This document shows, piece by piece, positions 1 through 12,066 of a stretch of DNA of 64,000 nt (the first letter of the stretch is position 1; every line of letters starts with the position of its first letter). Location of the stretch: the NCBI GenBank assembly GCA_030063045.1, contig JAQSEB010000001.1, positions 4,712,001 to 4,776,000 of the forward strand, read 5' to 3'. A model generated the notes under the pieces. The model was not told the DNA's origin and did no database searches. It saw nothing but the letters and a program-made list of their open reading frames with translations. The translations under genes and the position numbers were made by a program. Source of the stretch: Pratylenchus scribneri. Taxonomy: Eukaryota > Nematoda > Chromadorea > Rhabditida > Pratylenchidae.

Positions 1-158
1 GCATTATCTTACCAAGATGGCAAGATATGGCAAAAAGGATGTCAGATTCGTATTTTACGATTTCGATTATACCTAAAAAACATATTTTGAGGAAAAAAAT
101 GAAAAATAATTTTGGGACCCAGATTCTTTAGGATTGCCTAAATATTTATTATTTTAAG

Positions 159-223
159 GTGGTTCAATGGACAATTCTGGTGCGGGCAATTCCAACGATA
201 ATCCTTGGGGAGATGATAAATGA
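159..223 (+). CDS. Terminal exon of a plus-strand gene entering from the left edge
   Basis: A TTTTAAG acceptor at 152-158 is followed by a short open stretch ending in TGA (221-223). In phase 2 it reads GSMDNSGAGNSNDNPWGDDK-stop, a hydrophilic acidic tail. An AATAAA-type signal lies near 376. Only the last 20 or so residues are inside the window, so no family can be named. It converges on the helicase gene, which ends near 995. The alternative is chance reading of non-coding DNA; the acceptor, stop and downstream signal together favour a real exon. Confidence 0.4.
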
Positions 224-994
224 ATGAATGAATGAGAGGAGGAGGAGGATTCTTAACAATTGGAATACATATATATTATTTGACGTTTATTTTTCTCCTG
301 TTTAGCTCAATTTTTTACTATTATTATTATATCTCAATGAAATTTTTTTTAGCTTCTATATGCTTTGTTTCGAAAATAAAATGAAATTGTTTTCCATCTT
401 GGCAGGCCATTGAGTTTAAAAAAATTTAATTTAAAAAGTGGTTAAAAATGCGTACTTAATGGTCACTATTAAGAAGATGAATAGGAAAAAATGTAGATAC
501 TCTACGGTTCATTAGAGGGATAGGTTTATAATTAGGCAGGGATTTATTAACAATTATGACTCGCATATCCCTAGAGAATTTCAAATGTTGTCAAAATTGT
601 TTGACATCCTTTTCATATGAAGAACCCTAGTGATTTAAAGCTTAAATATTATTCAATTTAAACAATAAGCATCAAAAATTTTATTCAAAAATATTGCTGG
701 AAAATAAATGGGAATACAATACCAGTGAAGGATTTGATATTTTGCCTTTTTTTGTTGGCGTAAAACTGGGCAATGTGTTGTATATTAAAATGGTCGAATA
801 TAAATATTTGGGCAAGAACAAAAAACAAAACAAATAAATATTTATAAAGCCGTAGAATAAATGCCCGTATATAATAAATAATTGAAAGTGAATTTTTTTG
901 GGGGGGGGGGGGGATCAGGGATTTCAGAGATTATAATAAAATAATGGATGAATAAAAAATATTCTTCTTCGTTTCCCTTTCATTCGTTCGACAT
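224..994. other. Intergenic, convergent 3' ends
   Basis: AT-rich spacer between two convergent genes. Apart from a run of 14 G at about 900-913 and a possible polyadenylation signal near 376, I see no gene or recognisable element. Confidence 0.5.
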
Positions 995-3900
995 TTACAT
1001 TGTGAGTTGATCCATTTGGCGTTTCAGCGCCAACAATGTGTCCATTTCATGTTGGATTGCGCTCAATTCGGCATCCTCATCATTGCGATTTTCGTTGCTT
1101 TGCATGGGCGGTTTTTCGGGTGATCCAGAAGTTGCAGTCTATAAAATTTTTGTTTTAATAAAATAATAATTTAAAATGACAAATAAACTAAAATTATTAT
1201 TTAAATTTAATTGAAAATTTTAATTCCTTGATTAGGTTTCCCTCACCGGAAAAGCTTATTTCGTCTCCCAATCCCAAAAATTGGCAAAATTTAATTTAAT
1301 TAAAATGTCAACTAAAGTAAAATTATAAAGATATTTTAATTCCGTGTCTATGTTTTCCTTACCCGAAAAGCTTATTCATCACCTAAAATGGGCTTTTTTG
1401 CACCGAAATCTGTTGAATACATAAGAGAAAAATTGCGTAAAAAATGGCGCAAAAATAAGCCATTTTTGGAAGATGGATAAAGCGCATAGCGCAAGCCTTT
1501 CTTATACTATATTAATTTTGAAAAATTTTTGAAAAATATTTTACTTTTGCTACCAAAAAAGAAATATTTTTAATTTGGAATTATTTTTTAATATAATTTA
1601 TTTTTCCCTAACATTATCATTCATTCCCAAACCTCATATTCCTCCTCATCCGGACTGGTACTGGTGTTCTCCGCCATAGTTGCTGCTGGAATTTTGCGCC
1701 CGATCAAACCATCCAATTCCTCCTTCCCATGGCGTTTCTTCTCTTCCTTCTTGTGGTTGGCAATTGCATCGGCCAGCGTGTAAACGGCAATATTTGTTTC
1801 CTTTTTCTCGGCCAATTTGATGATGGCAGTCGGTTGTTGTTGTTTGGATGAAGGTTGGATTTGGATGAGGGTTGTTGGTTTTGGCGGAGGAGGTTTAATT
1901 TTGATGAGCGATGGTTGCGGTTGAGATTGTTTGGAAGAAGAGGTCGATGATTTGCGGCTCTTCTTTTTGCACTTTTTGGGTGGAGGAATGGAACTGCTGC
2001 AAGTCGACTCATTCATGAAGCCACCACCACCAACGCTGCTGACTTGTGATGCCGAAATGTGGAAACTGTTGCTCAATGGACTGATGTTGTCGCTCGCAAA
2101 TGAAGATGGATAGGAGTACTGAAAATAATTTTTTTTAAAATTAATATAGGAAATTGGCTAGTTGCGGAATTAGCTAAAATGCTAGTTTAGCTAATTTTGG
2201 TAATCCAAAAAACTTGAGAATAGGCTCTTTCGATTCGGCATGATCGATTTGGTCTATGAAATTTCAATTCGAACGGTTTGAACAATTATCGAAAAACTAA
2301 ATCGTTGTTTAAACCCAAATCGGTTTAGGTTTACTAACTTTGGCCTAAGCCATATTGCAGGTGATGTGATTGGATATTGGATTCATTCGACTCAGCACGG
2401 TCGATTTAGTTTATGAAAAAAAATTTCAATTTTAGACTGATTCGAGTAAGGTTTAAAAAATTAAACCGTTGTTTAAACCCAAACCGGTTTAGGTTTAATA
2501 ACTTTTGACTAGGCCTTATTTCTGGATTCTGGTCTGAAATTGAAATTTCATAGACTAAATCGACCATGTCGCGTCGAATGAGACTATTTCCAAGTCTTTA
2601 GGGCACCGATATTTTCAAAATTAGAAAGAAATAACTAATTTTAAATTGATGTGCCAAAAAATAACCTGTTGGCCCCATTGATCATCCAACGCAGAAAAAT
2701 TCGGTGGTTGGCCCCATTGCCGCATTTCACGCTCAATTTCTCGTTCATCTTCCTCATCGGCCTGGTAGAAAAGTCCGGTGTTTTGTGCTCCCGTTGGCTG
2801 CTGTTTCTTCCGCAACCATTCATCCATATCCATTCCACCGAATTCACGGGCCAGCTCTTCCACTTTGTCGTTTTCCTTGGATTCCTTTGCGCCATTTCGA
2901 CGCAAACGTGAGGCTCGTTTTGTGGTGGCATTGGCCCCGGTGGCTGGAGGAATCGCATCGGGCACTGCCGACTTTTTCTTCTGGACAATGCTCAGCTCGG
3001 TTTGGCCAATCAGTGCGCTGTTCTGTTCGCAATAGGTGATCAATCTATGTGGGAAATTTAAATTTAGGTTAAATTTTAGATATTTTAATTAATTTTAATA
3101 TTCCAAAAATAGGATATTAAACTGTTTAACCCGGTTTTGGTTTAATTTAATTCAAAAATATTTTAATTGATTTTAATTTAATTCAAAAATATAGGTCATT
3201 AAACGGTTAAACTGTTTTTGGTTTATTGGTTCAAAAATATTTGATTGTTTTTAATAATTCCAAAAAATGGGGATCAGCTTCGGGAATTTGTGGTTTTCAA
3301 TCTTGGGGCGGCCGTTTACACACAAACGTGCACAAATTTAGGGAAAGACGACCCTCAAATTTGTGCTTACCGCTTAAATTCAGCGAATGGATTTGTTTTC
3401 ATCATTTCCCCAATGAATTTTTAATATTTTATCCGAAGAAGAATTGAACCAGCGACTAGCGGTTTTTGGATTTGGTTGCTTTACCAATTTGACTAACCAT
3501 TTTTATGATGGTGTTTTTTAATTAAATTGGATTAATTTGACTTTTTTAAGCTTTTATTTATATTTAATTTTTTAAATTTTTATTTACTTAAAAATTTAAA
3601 TAAATAAAAACAACTAACTCTTCCCAGCCCTTGATCCGTCGCATATTGTAGCTGCTGCCCACCACAATCAGCAATTCCTTTGGTCGAGTCACGGCGGTGT
3701 TGAAACGCTAAAATTATTATTATTTAATTAAAATTTTGAAAAATGGAAAACCTTTTCGCTATCCAAAAATCCAATTCCAGTGGAGCGAACAGTGGAAATA
3801 ATGATCACTCGGCGCTCTGTGCCCTGGAACCGCTCAACCGAATCGATCAGAATTTCCGGATAATGTTGGGCGCATCGAAGGCGAAGTTGTTTTACCTTTA

Positions 3901-6900
3901 AATTGGAATTTATTTTTTAATTAAAATTTAAATTAATTTATTAGAAAAATAAGAGTAACTATGTTTTTGCATTAAAAGTAGTTTTTGACTTCTAATAAAT
4001 CAGAAACCGGTTTTAGACCCTAAAAACCTTATACCAATTTGTAGATCTCATCGAGACGCGGATTTTGACTTATAAATTTCTTAGTTTAAAGCGAAAATGA
4101 GCAGGTTGAACCGTTTAAAACATGTTTCCAATTTTTGCTTTTAAACGATTTAATTTTGGGTCAAACCTGACATTTTATATACCATTCGATACGTTTCGAT
4201 GAGATCTACAATTTGGTATAAGGTTTGTATGGTCTAAAACCGGTTTCTTAGTTCAAAAAACTACTTTTGATGCAATAAAATAATATCCGAAAAATAAATT
4301 AATAATTAAAAATGTTAACCTGATATCGATATGGAGTGATTATTCCGATTTGTTCGGGCTCAACTTTGGCTCTTTTGATCAATGCCTTCACATATTGATA
4401 GACAATATCCGCTTCCGCTTTATTCTCAAAGGAAAAGCCATTTTCATCACTTTCTTCCATTTCCTCCACTGAATGCCATAAAAGTGGGAAATCCTGAAAA
4501 AAAAATAAAAATAATTAAATATTTATTTGGATTTGAATTTATTCAAAAATGTGGCCAAATTGCTGAGCAAAATAATTTTTGACATTTGCAAAAATTTTGC
4601 GAGTTAATTTGGCTATTTTAATAATACATTTAATTTATGCCGATTTTACAGCAAAATTCCTTTTTAAAATGGAATTTTACTAAGATTTACGGCAGATCAA
4701 AATATTAATTTATAAGGGTAAACGGTAGAGGCTAAAGGGTACTTAATTCATTGTGAATATTACATATAACTGGTGGAGGTTTACGCAAAAACCGTTCAAA
4801 ACGATTTTTATTCGAAAATTTCGTGATTTTCGATGATTTTTAGAGATAACTTAATCATTTTTAACCATTTTAAATAAAATTAGTATCATTCATTGGATAG
4901 CTAAGGGTTCCCTCTTTAATTTTGATATCAAAATAATCGAAATTGGTTTAAGCCTTAGCAAGTTATTTTAATTGGCGACAATTTGGGCTGATCCCCAAAC
5001 CCAATTAATAAAAATTTCAAAAAATTGAGCTAACTTTTTTGGGCAAATTGCTCCATTGACAAAGGGTGTTTTTCTCGCCAATTGGTGCACTGGAACGAAG
5101 TTTTCCGCCATAATAGAGCCGAGATGGAATTTCAATCAGCGCCGGATGCGAGCGGTAGTTCTCTTCGAGCATTGTGGTCACACGTCTAGAATAAATTGGA
5201 ATTAGTAATGAAATTTGGGTTGGGGACATACTTGTCAAAATGGAAAATATTTCGATCCTTTTCATGGCCAATCAAACGTTCAATCAGGGAGCCGGCTGAA
5301 AATTAGTGTGAAAAAAATATTTGATGGAAGAATTTTAGAATTTTTTCTATAAAATGTTTAAAAATTTAGGGAAATACTGAAAATGACGAAAAATTATAAA
5401 ACGGTTTAGCGTTTAGTGGTTTGTTCTCGAACCTCGATCCCCAAACATACCCAATCCATAGATCTCTTCGAGACGCATAGTTTGAAAATGATTCGGTATT
5501 CGGCTTAAATTGAATATTGAAACCAATTTTAACTTTGTTTTGAACCAAAACCCACGAGAGGTTTAAGTGGTTTAAATTTTAAAACCCTTAATTTTTAATC
5601 GAACCATGACAAAATGTATACCAATCGACACGTTTCGACGAGATCTATCGATTTCGATTGGTTATATGTTTGGGGGTCTAGGACAAACCATTAAACTGTT
5701 ATAAATTTTCCCAATTTCTATGTTTTTTTGGCCAAATTAAATACCATCCATTTAAAAATTCCTCATATTTTATTGAAAAATTTAATTTAAATTTCTCAAA
5801 AAATTTATTAATTTTATCCAATTTTACTCACGCTTTGCCACTCGTTTCAACATATCGCATATTTGGACTGGGCCCAATTGTTTTGGATCGCCTGCCAAAA
5901 TGACATGTGTTCCCTTGAATGTGCCACCATTTGTGGAGCCACGGCGAAGAGCGGATTCGGAATGAGGTTCGGTGAGTCCAATAATTGGGATCAGCGTTTC
6001 CAGTTCATCCGCTTGTCCGGCCTCATCGATGATAATATGCGTGAAACAGTTCTCGAGGCCACCGTCGATCTGATGAAATAATGGAAGAATTAATGTAATG
6101 AAAAAATTACTTTTTAATTTCTGTTCAAATTTATTCACAATAAAGTTTACTATGGACATTAGGAATAGTACAAAGTCAGTTTTAGACCGTTCCCGGTTTC
6201 AAAACTACTTTTCGAGTTTTCAAAAACTTTGGTTTCGGGTTTTCAAAAAATTTGATTTTTGATTTTAGAAAAACTTGGTTTTCGGTTTCCGAAAAACTTT
6301 GGTGGTTTTTGATTTTTCAAAAATGTCGGTTTAAGGTTCGATTTCTCCTATTTGCGGGTTTTTTGAGCAAAAATTCCCAATTTCGGTTATTAATCGCATC
6401 AATTTTCGTAAACCGAAACGAAACCGACTCCGAATGGACAATTCTACTGGAATTATTCAATAATTTCCTATTCAAATTTTTGGTTTTAAAATTCCTAAAA
6501 TTTTGTTCATAAAAAATCAAACCAAATAAGTTGACGTATTCAGCGTGCAAACAACCACCCTCTTTTTGAGCAATTCATCAATTGGCGGTATTCCGAATTT
6601 TTCAGCTCCATCTTCGGCTTTGCTGAATGGAAAATATTAGTAAAATATTTATTTATGAACCAACCAAATGCAACAAACGCCCGAATCCAGCAAATGTTCA
6701 TTTTGGACACGCACTTTTTTGGAGAATGAGAAAATGCGAAGCAACTGGTCCACTTGGAATGCGCCGGTGTCCAAAAGTTCAAGCATAAAATTATCTCTGA
6801 AAAAAAAATGTGGGAAAAATATTGGATTATTGAAAAAATTTAAGGAATTGCCCATAAATCAATCATTGTTTTTTTTTTGACAATTTTGATTAATATTTTA

Positions 6901-9482
6901 TTTTAAAAATCCATTGTATATCTAAGCCTAAAACCCTTACTAATAAAATGGCTTGATTTTATAATCCCCTACCCCGAAGCCCGAACCAAAGGTGTTTCTG
7001 TTTCACGCATGCCCATTTCCCCCCAGTTCGATGGAATTGGATTCAGAAATTTTTATTTTAATTGTTGGGAATGGCGAATGGGTGCCGGTTACCATCTGAA
7101 CCAAGCCAGGACAGTTCATTTTTTAAGATTCGAACTAAATTAAAAACTAAAACGGCTGAACGGTCCCGGCTGGCTCGGTGAGTTACACCCATTTTATAGC
7201 AATGGGCAATTTTTCTCTGCCAATTTCCATTCGACACTTCTTTCTCATGTCACAATTTAATTGGGAAATAATAATAAAAAATCGCTTCCATTATTTTTTA
7301 ATAATAGTAAAAAAAACTAACGCTGCTGTGTTGGAAGGAGTGCAAACGAGGATGCGTTTCTCTGGTTTGCTTGGTTCGGCAAGGAGAAGGAGACGAATTG
7401 CTTCGACCAATGTGACCGTTTTGCCAGTGCCCTTAAAAATAATTAAATTTATTGTGAATTTTTTTAAAAAATTGTACCGGTGGCCCAAACAGAATATAAG
7501 GACACGGCCCATGGAGTCCGGAAACAATTGCGTGAATGGCCCGCTTTTGGTTCTCGTTGAAAAGGCGACGATGGGAAAATGCCGTTTCTGCCAGGAATTT
7601 TTCCTCACATTTGTTGTAATTTCGTACGGATGGCTGAAAAAAATAAAGTCATCTCAATGTCTTTGATTTTTTGTTCTTTTATTTGCCCCTTTTTGGATTT
7701 AATTTTGGCACTCATTTGTTTTACATTCCTTTTTTTGAAAGTACTTGGTCCTCTTTCCTTATGGGTCATCAGGTTTGTGCTTTGGGGTTAGAGTCTTTCG
7801 GGGTTAAATTACGGATGTGATGACTGATGGAGGTAAAAATCACCTCACTTATCGCCTAGCCCTAATATCCTACTAAGGAGGGTTCCTTCACTTTTCCCAA
7901 CCCAAAAACAAAAAGGGGGGATATAAAGCAAATAGCAAATAAGTACCTTATTTCTACCACTAAATAATTTATTTCCTTTTAAATTTTTATCGAACTTCTA
8001 AAATGCCCAAAAATTTCTTAAAAAAGCGAACCAATTTCGTGATGAGCGAATCACGCATTTCCGGAAACAGGAATTCGCCATATCCACACTGATTGTGGAT
8101 CCATTCCAGTGTTCGACAACGAGAATGATAGACCATTGCGTTGGGCATGATGATAATATCATATTCCTGGAATTAAATTAAATGTTTTTGGATTTATCTG
8201 GAATTGAATGAACCTGATCTTCATATGGCATATCGTCGGATGTGAATTCCACCAAAATTGTTGGATCAGAGAAGTCCGGATCTATGTAATAGACCTTTGC
8301 TTGCTGGAAATTATACAAAAATGAGAATATTTATCCAAAATAGAGATTTTTGGGAGCAGCCCAATTTGTTGTGGCCAGCTAGCAAGCCCGGCGCCAGGAT
8401 TTTTTTATGGGGAGGGGGGGGGGGAGGAAGGTCCCTCGACACTTTCTTTTTTTTCCCCTCTTTTTTCTAATTTTCCCCACTTTTTCCTTCCACAATTTCG
8501 GGGGAGAGAAGGTCCCGGGTCCCAAGTTGCCCCCGCCTGGTCCCGAGCCTACTAGCTTGTTGCTGATCCAACTTGCCGGCCGATTATAACAGCTCATTAA
8601 GGACTAAAGCAGTTTTTTATGTTTTTTATCCAATCCAAATTAAAGAGCAGAATCTAGACTATCCAATGATATCAATTTTATCTAAATTGATTCAATATTG
8701 GTGGATTTATGTCCAAAAAACCAGCTACCAATTATCCCTGAGTGAAGTCGTTTTAAATGGTTTTTTGGGCATAACATCTCCAGATTTCGAAAATAAGATT
8801 AATATCTTTGGATAGCCAAAACTCTGATCTTTAATTTGATTTTTGATATCAAAATAATAGGAACTGCTTTAATCCTTTGAGACAAGTCGGTTGGCGACAA
8901 ATTTGGGTGTATGAAAATTTTTTTTAGCTAATAAACTAACGAACCGTGATGAAACTGTCCTTTTCTCTGCGTCTCGTTCCTTCATAGCCGAAAGTGTCGT
9001 AGAACATTTGTTGTCGAATTTCCAACTTGGCCGATTCCATCATATCCGGTGATTCAATGAATTTGCGGTCAACTCGAACTTTGTACCGTGGAAGTTCCGA
9101 AGAGGTATAAATGGGCTCGAATCGGCAATTTTGGCAAGCATTTTCCTCGGCAAGAAGCTGAAAAATATGTGGGAAATTTGTTTTTGATAATTAAAATTAG
9201 TTCTCTTTCTCTTACATTTGCATAGGCCCATGAGAGACGATTGTAGTGGACGAATTTGTCGACAAACTCCGTGATGTCCATCGGTCGTTTCTGGAGGTCC
9301 CGCAGAATTATCTGGAATTAAAAATTAATAAAATTTCATATTCCGAAGAAACCTGTCCATCCATTTTCATCTTGCCATTCTCCAAATCATCAAAGCGCAT
9401 TTTGGACCGGATCATGTTCATGTAAATGGGCGGCGTTGGATAATGCCTGGGTGGATTCACAATGACCAGCCCACCTGGGAAA
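995..9482 (-). CDS. MOV10/Armitage/SDE3-like superfamily-1 RNA helicase, 5' end not found
   Basis: Eighteen exons (minus strand): 9482-9353, 9311-9216, 9157-8945, 8303-8214, 8166-8032, 7633-7478, 7431-7322, 6796-6665, 6622-6523, 6069-5832, 5295-5232, 5185-5035, 4493-4320, 3895-3752, 3707-3619, 3044-2666, 2118-1633 and 1138-995. All junctions keep frame, giving about 1010 residues. Motifs seen in order: Walker A GPPGTGKT (split by an intron after GPP), [22 protein letters not shown], motif [13 protein letters not shown], motif [13 protein letters not shown], motif [12 protein letters not shown], motif [19 protein letters not shown] and motif [18 protein letters not shown]. The last 210 residues are low-complexity (Pro, Lys, Gln, Ser) and look disordered. 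The DEAG box, QLGPV and the STVRS block point to the MOV10/SDE3/Armitage branch rather than UPF1. Family members act in small-RNA pathways and restrict retroelements; that role is family knowledge. The first exon seen starts in mid-codon, so upstream coding sequence is missing, perhaps beyond the LTR element. If the 1633 donor is not used, the protein stops at 1621. Confidence 0.88.
2212..2601. repeat. Palindromic MITE, family M1, in a helicase intron
   Basis: Left arm GAATAGGCTCTTTCGATTCG near 2218 is repeated inverted near 2535-2600 (CGTCGAATGAGACTATTTCC). A second direct copy of the arm lies at about 2372-2445. The arms include the word GAAATTTCAATT and its complement. The element lies in the intron between exons 3044-2666 and 2118-1633. 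Related copies occur at about 23088-23532, 24975-25190 and 41440-41770. Confidence 0.6.
3960..4290. repeat. Palindromic MITE, family M2, in a helicase intron
   Basis: Inverted arms around ACCAATTTGTAGATCTCATC (about 4030) and GATGAGATCTACAATTTGGT (about 4200), flanked by inverted copies of a wording like AAACCGGTTT. It fills most of the intron 3896-4319. A diverged relative is at 5395-5705, and partial relatives are at 25930-26050 and 48340-48490. Confidence 0.6.
4780..4995. repeat. Dispersed repeat, family M3
   Basis: Shares TTTAATTTTGATATCAAAAT and a terminal TTGGCGACAA word with the copy at 8590-8910, and resembles the arms of the palindrome at 24073-24433. It lies in a helicase intron. 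Confidence 0.45.
5395..5705. repeat. Palindromic MITE, family M2, second copy
   Basis: Inverted arms around CCATAGATCTCTTCGAGACG (about 5455) and CGTTTCGACGAGATCTATCG (about 5632), with CCCCAAACATA and TATGTTTGGGG at the ends. It lies in the intron between helicase exons 6069-5832 and 5295-5232. Confidence 0.6.
8370..8560. repeat. Possible fold-back element with G/C runs
   Basis: Outer arms TAGCAAGCCCGGCGCCAGG (about 8380) and, inverted, CCTGGTCCCGAGCCTACTA match at 13 of 19 positions. The interior is a G run followed by a pyrimidine-rich half, as in the hAT-like fold-backs of this window. No clean target duplication was found, so membership is tentative. Confidence 0.35.
8590..8910. repeat. 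Dispersed repeat, family M3, second copy
   Basis: Carries the block TTTGATTTTTGATATCAAAA and ends in GGTTGGCGACAAATTTGGG, like 4780-4995. It lies in the helicase intron between exons 9157-8945 and 8303-8214. Confidence 0.45.
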
Positions 9483-10092
9483 CTAAAGACGAATGTTTTT
9501 ATTATTAGGAATTTATGTTTTAATTCATGGAACCTTAAGTTTAGTCCCCAAGACTGGGCTATCCAACAAAAACCTTAGATTTAGTTCCTTAGTTTGAGTG
9601 AAGAAAAACCTCATATTTTTTTCTAGTCTTAAGTTATCCAACAAAAACCTTAAAGTTTTATTTCCGTTTCGGTCATTGTACAAAAACATTATTTGGTTGG
9701 TTCATGGGTTTGATTATTGAACAAAAACCTCAAGTTTTATCATATCGAAGTAGGAAGTATTAATTTGTTCACTTTTTACACATAATTTTAGAATTTAAAG
9801 CATAGGCCAAATAGCAATCTTTTAAGTTTGGCTTTGTTTAACTAATCAAGTAAAATTCAAAACAAACCTTTTCATCAACGGGTCCTTTTTGCCCAAGTTT
9901 TTGTTGTTTTGTTTATTGGTTTTCATGATTTGTTTGATGTTGTCGATTTTGATAATTTTACGAATAATTTCTCTCATATAATAAAACTTTTCCTGAATAA
10001 ATTCTGGTGTATTAATTTATTTTTTATCTTTTAATTTAATGATAAATGCTTTTGATCTGTGTGATTTTGTTATTACGACTATGGCAATATTG
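9483..10092. other. Non-coding stretch upstream of the visible helicase exons
   Basis: No convincing exon on either strand. The words AAAAACCT and TCCAACAAAAACCTTA recur several times between 9530 and 9740. Missing helicase 5' exons or the promoter may lie here or beyond the retrotransposon. Confidence 0.4.
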
Positions 10093-10596
10093 AGTAAACG
10101 ATTCTACTGGCCAAGTAGAACGTTCTTATGCGGAATGAGATTTGGGGAATTTGGGAAAGGATTTGGGAATGGGAAATGCCGATTGAAATGGCCAAGGGGA
10201 ATGAGTGCGTCCACTCAATTGTTGATGAAAATGCCCCAGCCCTTCCCCAAACCCAATTCGTCCCAAAAGATGGTCAAGAATGGATGTTTATTTATTCATT
10301 AATTCCGCATGAAAATGGCAGTGGATGGAAAAACGATGCTGGGAGTCAAATCCAAGAATGGTGGTAGAAAGGCGAGAATAAAGGGGATAAAGTTGGATTA
10401 AATAAGCCGGGGCGATTCAACATAAAAGGGGAAGTGGGAATGGTCGGGATTGAGATTGAAAGGAGAAGTCCAAAGTAGGGGAGGATGAGTAGAGGGGAAA
10501 TGAGGATGGGAAGGATGAATGGAAAATGAGTGGGCAAAGGTTGAAAGGGGGAATTGATTGGGCCACTAGAGCTAACCAAACCCTGGAATCATCACA
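10093..10596 (-). repeat. 3' LTR (minus orientation)
   Basis: 504 bp, apparently identical to 14710-15213; the open frames read from the two copies give identical peptides throughout. In minus orientation it starts TGTGATGATT and ends GTTTACT. Identity between LTRs indicates a recent insertion. Confidence 0.88.
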
Positions 10597-10606
10597 CGCC
10601 CCACCT
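10597..10606 (-). other. Polypurine-tract-like sequence
   Basis: On the minus strand AGGTGGGGCG directly precedes the TG of the 3' LTR, the position expected for plus-strand DNA priming. It is short and interrupted by a T and a C, so it is only a candidate. Confidence 0.4.
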
Positions 10607-10852
10607 GAGGCAAAACTGGTCCCTCAGTTTCAATTTTGAGTTTTTGTGTGTTTTTGTGTGTTTGCCCCTGACTATGACTTTGTCAAAGTCCTTTTTATGG
10701 TTATTCGGCCAAAATTTTGGATCAACTCACCCAGGTCTATTTTGTGGTTTAAAGTCCTAAACCCTGTGGATTTGGATTGGTTGCCTGGCTCTGTGTTGCC
10801 TCTGGGTTTTCGCGGTCCCTTCGTCTGCCCCCAACTACCGATCCGTGACACG

Positions 10853-10980
10853 AATAGGCTTTGAGATCACCTATTCTATCCTCCATGTGAAGGAGTGCCG
10901 TAGGATTGGCCCCGTGGCACGAATAGACTTTGAGATCATCTATTCTTTCCTCCTTGCGAAGGAGTGCCGTAGGGTTGTGC
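10853..10980. repeat. Two-copy 66-bp tandem duplication inside the LTR element
   Basis: The block with TTTGAGATCACCTATTCTAT, then AAGGAGTGCCGTAGG, occurs twice back to back with a few differences. It lies between gag and the 3' LTR; function unknown. Confidence 0.6.
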
Positions 10981-11699
10981 AGCCCCCCGTTTCCGTTAGT
11001 CCCGGTTGAGACTGTGGTGAACCAATGTTGGGCTACCATCTAATCCTTGGGGAAAGGTTTTAAACGATCAAACTTAGCCTGGATGAAAATAAATGAAAAA
11101 GATTAACCTTTTTTGTGGGCAAAGATCTTGGCTACTTTTTTTTTTGTGTGATCAATGCTTCAGGAAGAGAGTTGGTGCTTCTGGGGAGGCTAGCTGTGTG
11201 AACCCAATAAATTGTACCTTTCTATCCTTATACCTAGTAATGGATTGAAAAGAGATTTGTGAATGTGATGAATTTGAAGAGAGAAATTACAAAAATATTA
11301 GAAAATTTGAAAATTGACAAAATATTAAATAACAGAAATAAATTTTGAATAAATTAGAGAAAAAAAAATTATTTAAAGAATTGTGGTTGTTTGAATTGTG
11401 AATGTGATTGTCCTGGTAAATTGTATTCTTGCACATTGAGTTGCCGTTTGCCGACCACACATTGATTGTCCCATTGTTCATTTGGAGGCACATTGAATGG
11501 ATTGAAGATCATTTATCTTGGAAAAGAAAATTGTGAAAGAATTTGAAAAAAAAAAGAACGCAAATTGGTTTGAATGACGAATGTTGATTATTTTGAGGCT
11601 TGGCTGTCCATTTGGAGCACATTGAGCACATTTGATCCATAATGATGCCATTGGATGGGTTGAAGACCAATTAACTTGAAAAAGAAAAATTTAGAGAAT

Positions 11700-11967
11700 G
11701 AATATAATAATAAAATGCAAAGTGGTTTTTGATGTCGGTACTGAACTGCCACAGAACTGGGAAGAGTGATCGGAGGAGGGCAATACTGGATCTAAAATAA
11801 GAATGCCAATTGTTCCTCCAACATTAAACCGTCCATTGGTACAGTTGTGCCGTAAAATTAAAGTGAGATGAATTGAATTCGGTAAATTTTGGGTTTTGTT
11901 GTTCAGAATTATTTTGAAGGCATTGTCGCTTTTGATTTGGAGTCGGCTCTGCCATTTTTTTGTGGTA
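11700..11967 (-). other. Open frame with splice-like ends downstream of gag
   Basis: After an AG acceptor near 11968 the minus strand stays open for about 88 codons, reading GTTKKWQSRLQIKSDNAFKI and onward with NCTNGRFNVGGTIGILI in the middle, and stopping after FIIIFIL near 11700. It has no start codon of its own. It could be a 3' exon of the element's transcript or a chance frame. No retroviral enzyme motif is visible. Confidence 0.25.
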
Positions 11968-12066
11968 CCTGAAATTTTGAAATCTGGGAATTAGAAAAAT
12001 TTAATTAATTTAATTATTTTTCGTTCATTTTATTTGACTAATTCTCATAAAATTTTGTGTTATTGT

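Noticed and set aside
1621..1632. Helicase stop at 1621
   Set aside because: Kept only as an alternative: a gag|gtttgg donor at 1633 joins in frame to a good terminal exon at 1138-995, which would otherwise be orphaned.
2651..3039. Plus-strand frames over the helicase C-terminal exon
   Set aside because: Shadows of the minus-strand exon 3044-2666, which joins in phase to both neighbours.
3425..3505. tRNA-like stretch on the minus strand (GGTTAGTCAAATTGGTAAAG, then GGTTCAATTCTTC)
   Set aside because: A- and B-box-like words are present, but the T stem does not pair and no acceptor stem forms; at best a degraded tRNA or SINE fragment inside a helicase intron.
10128..10579. Open frames in the LTRs (also at 14745-15196)
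   Set aside because: They occur identically in both LTRs, overlap on both strands and resemble no protein; LTRs are non-coding regulatory ends.
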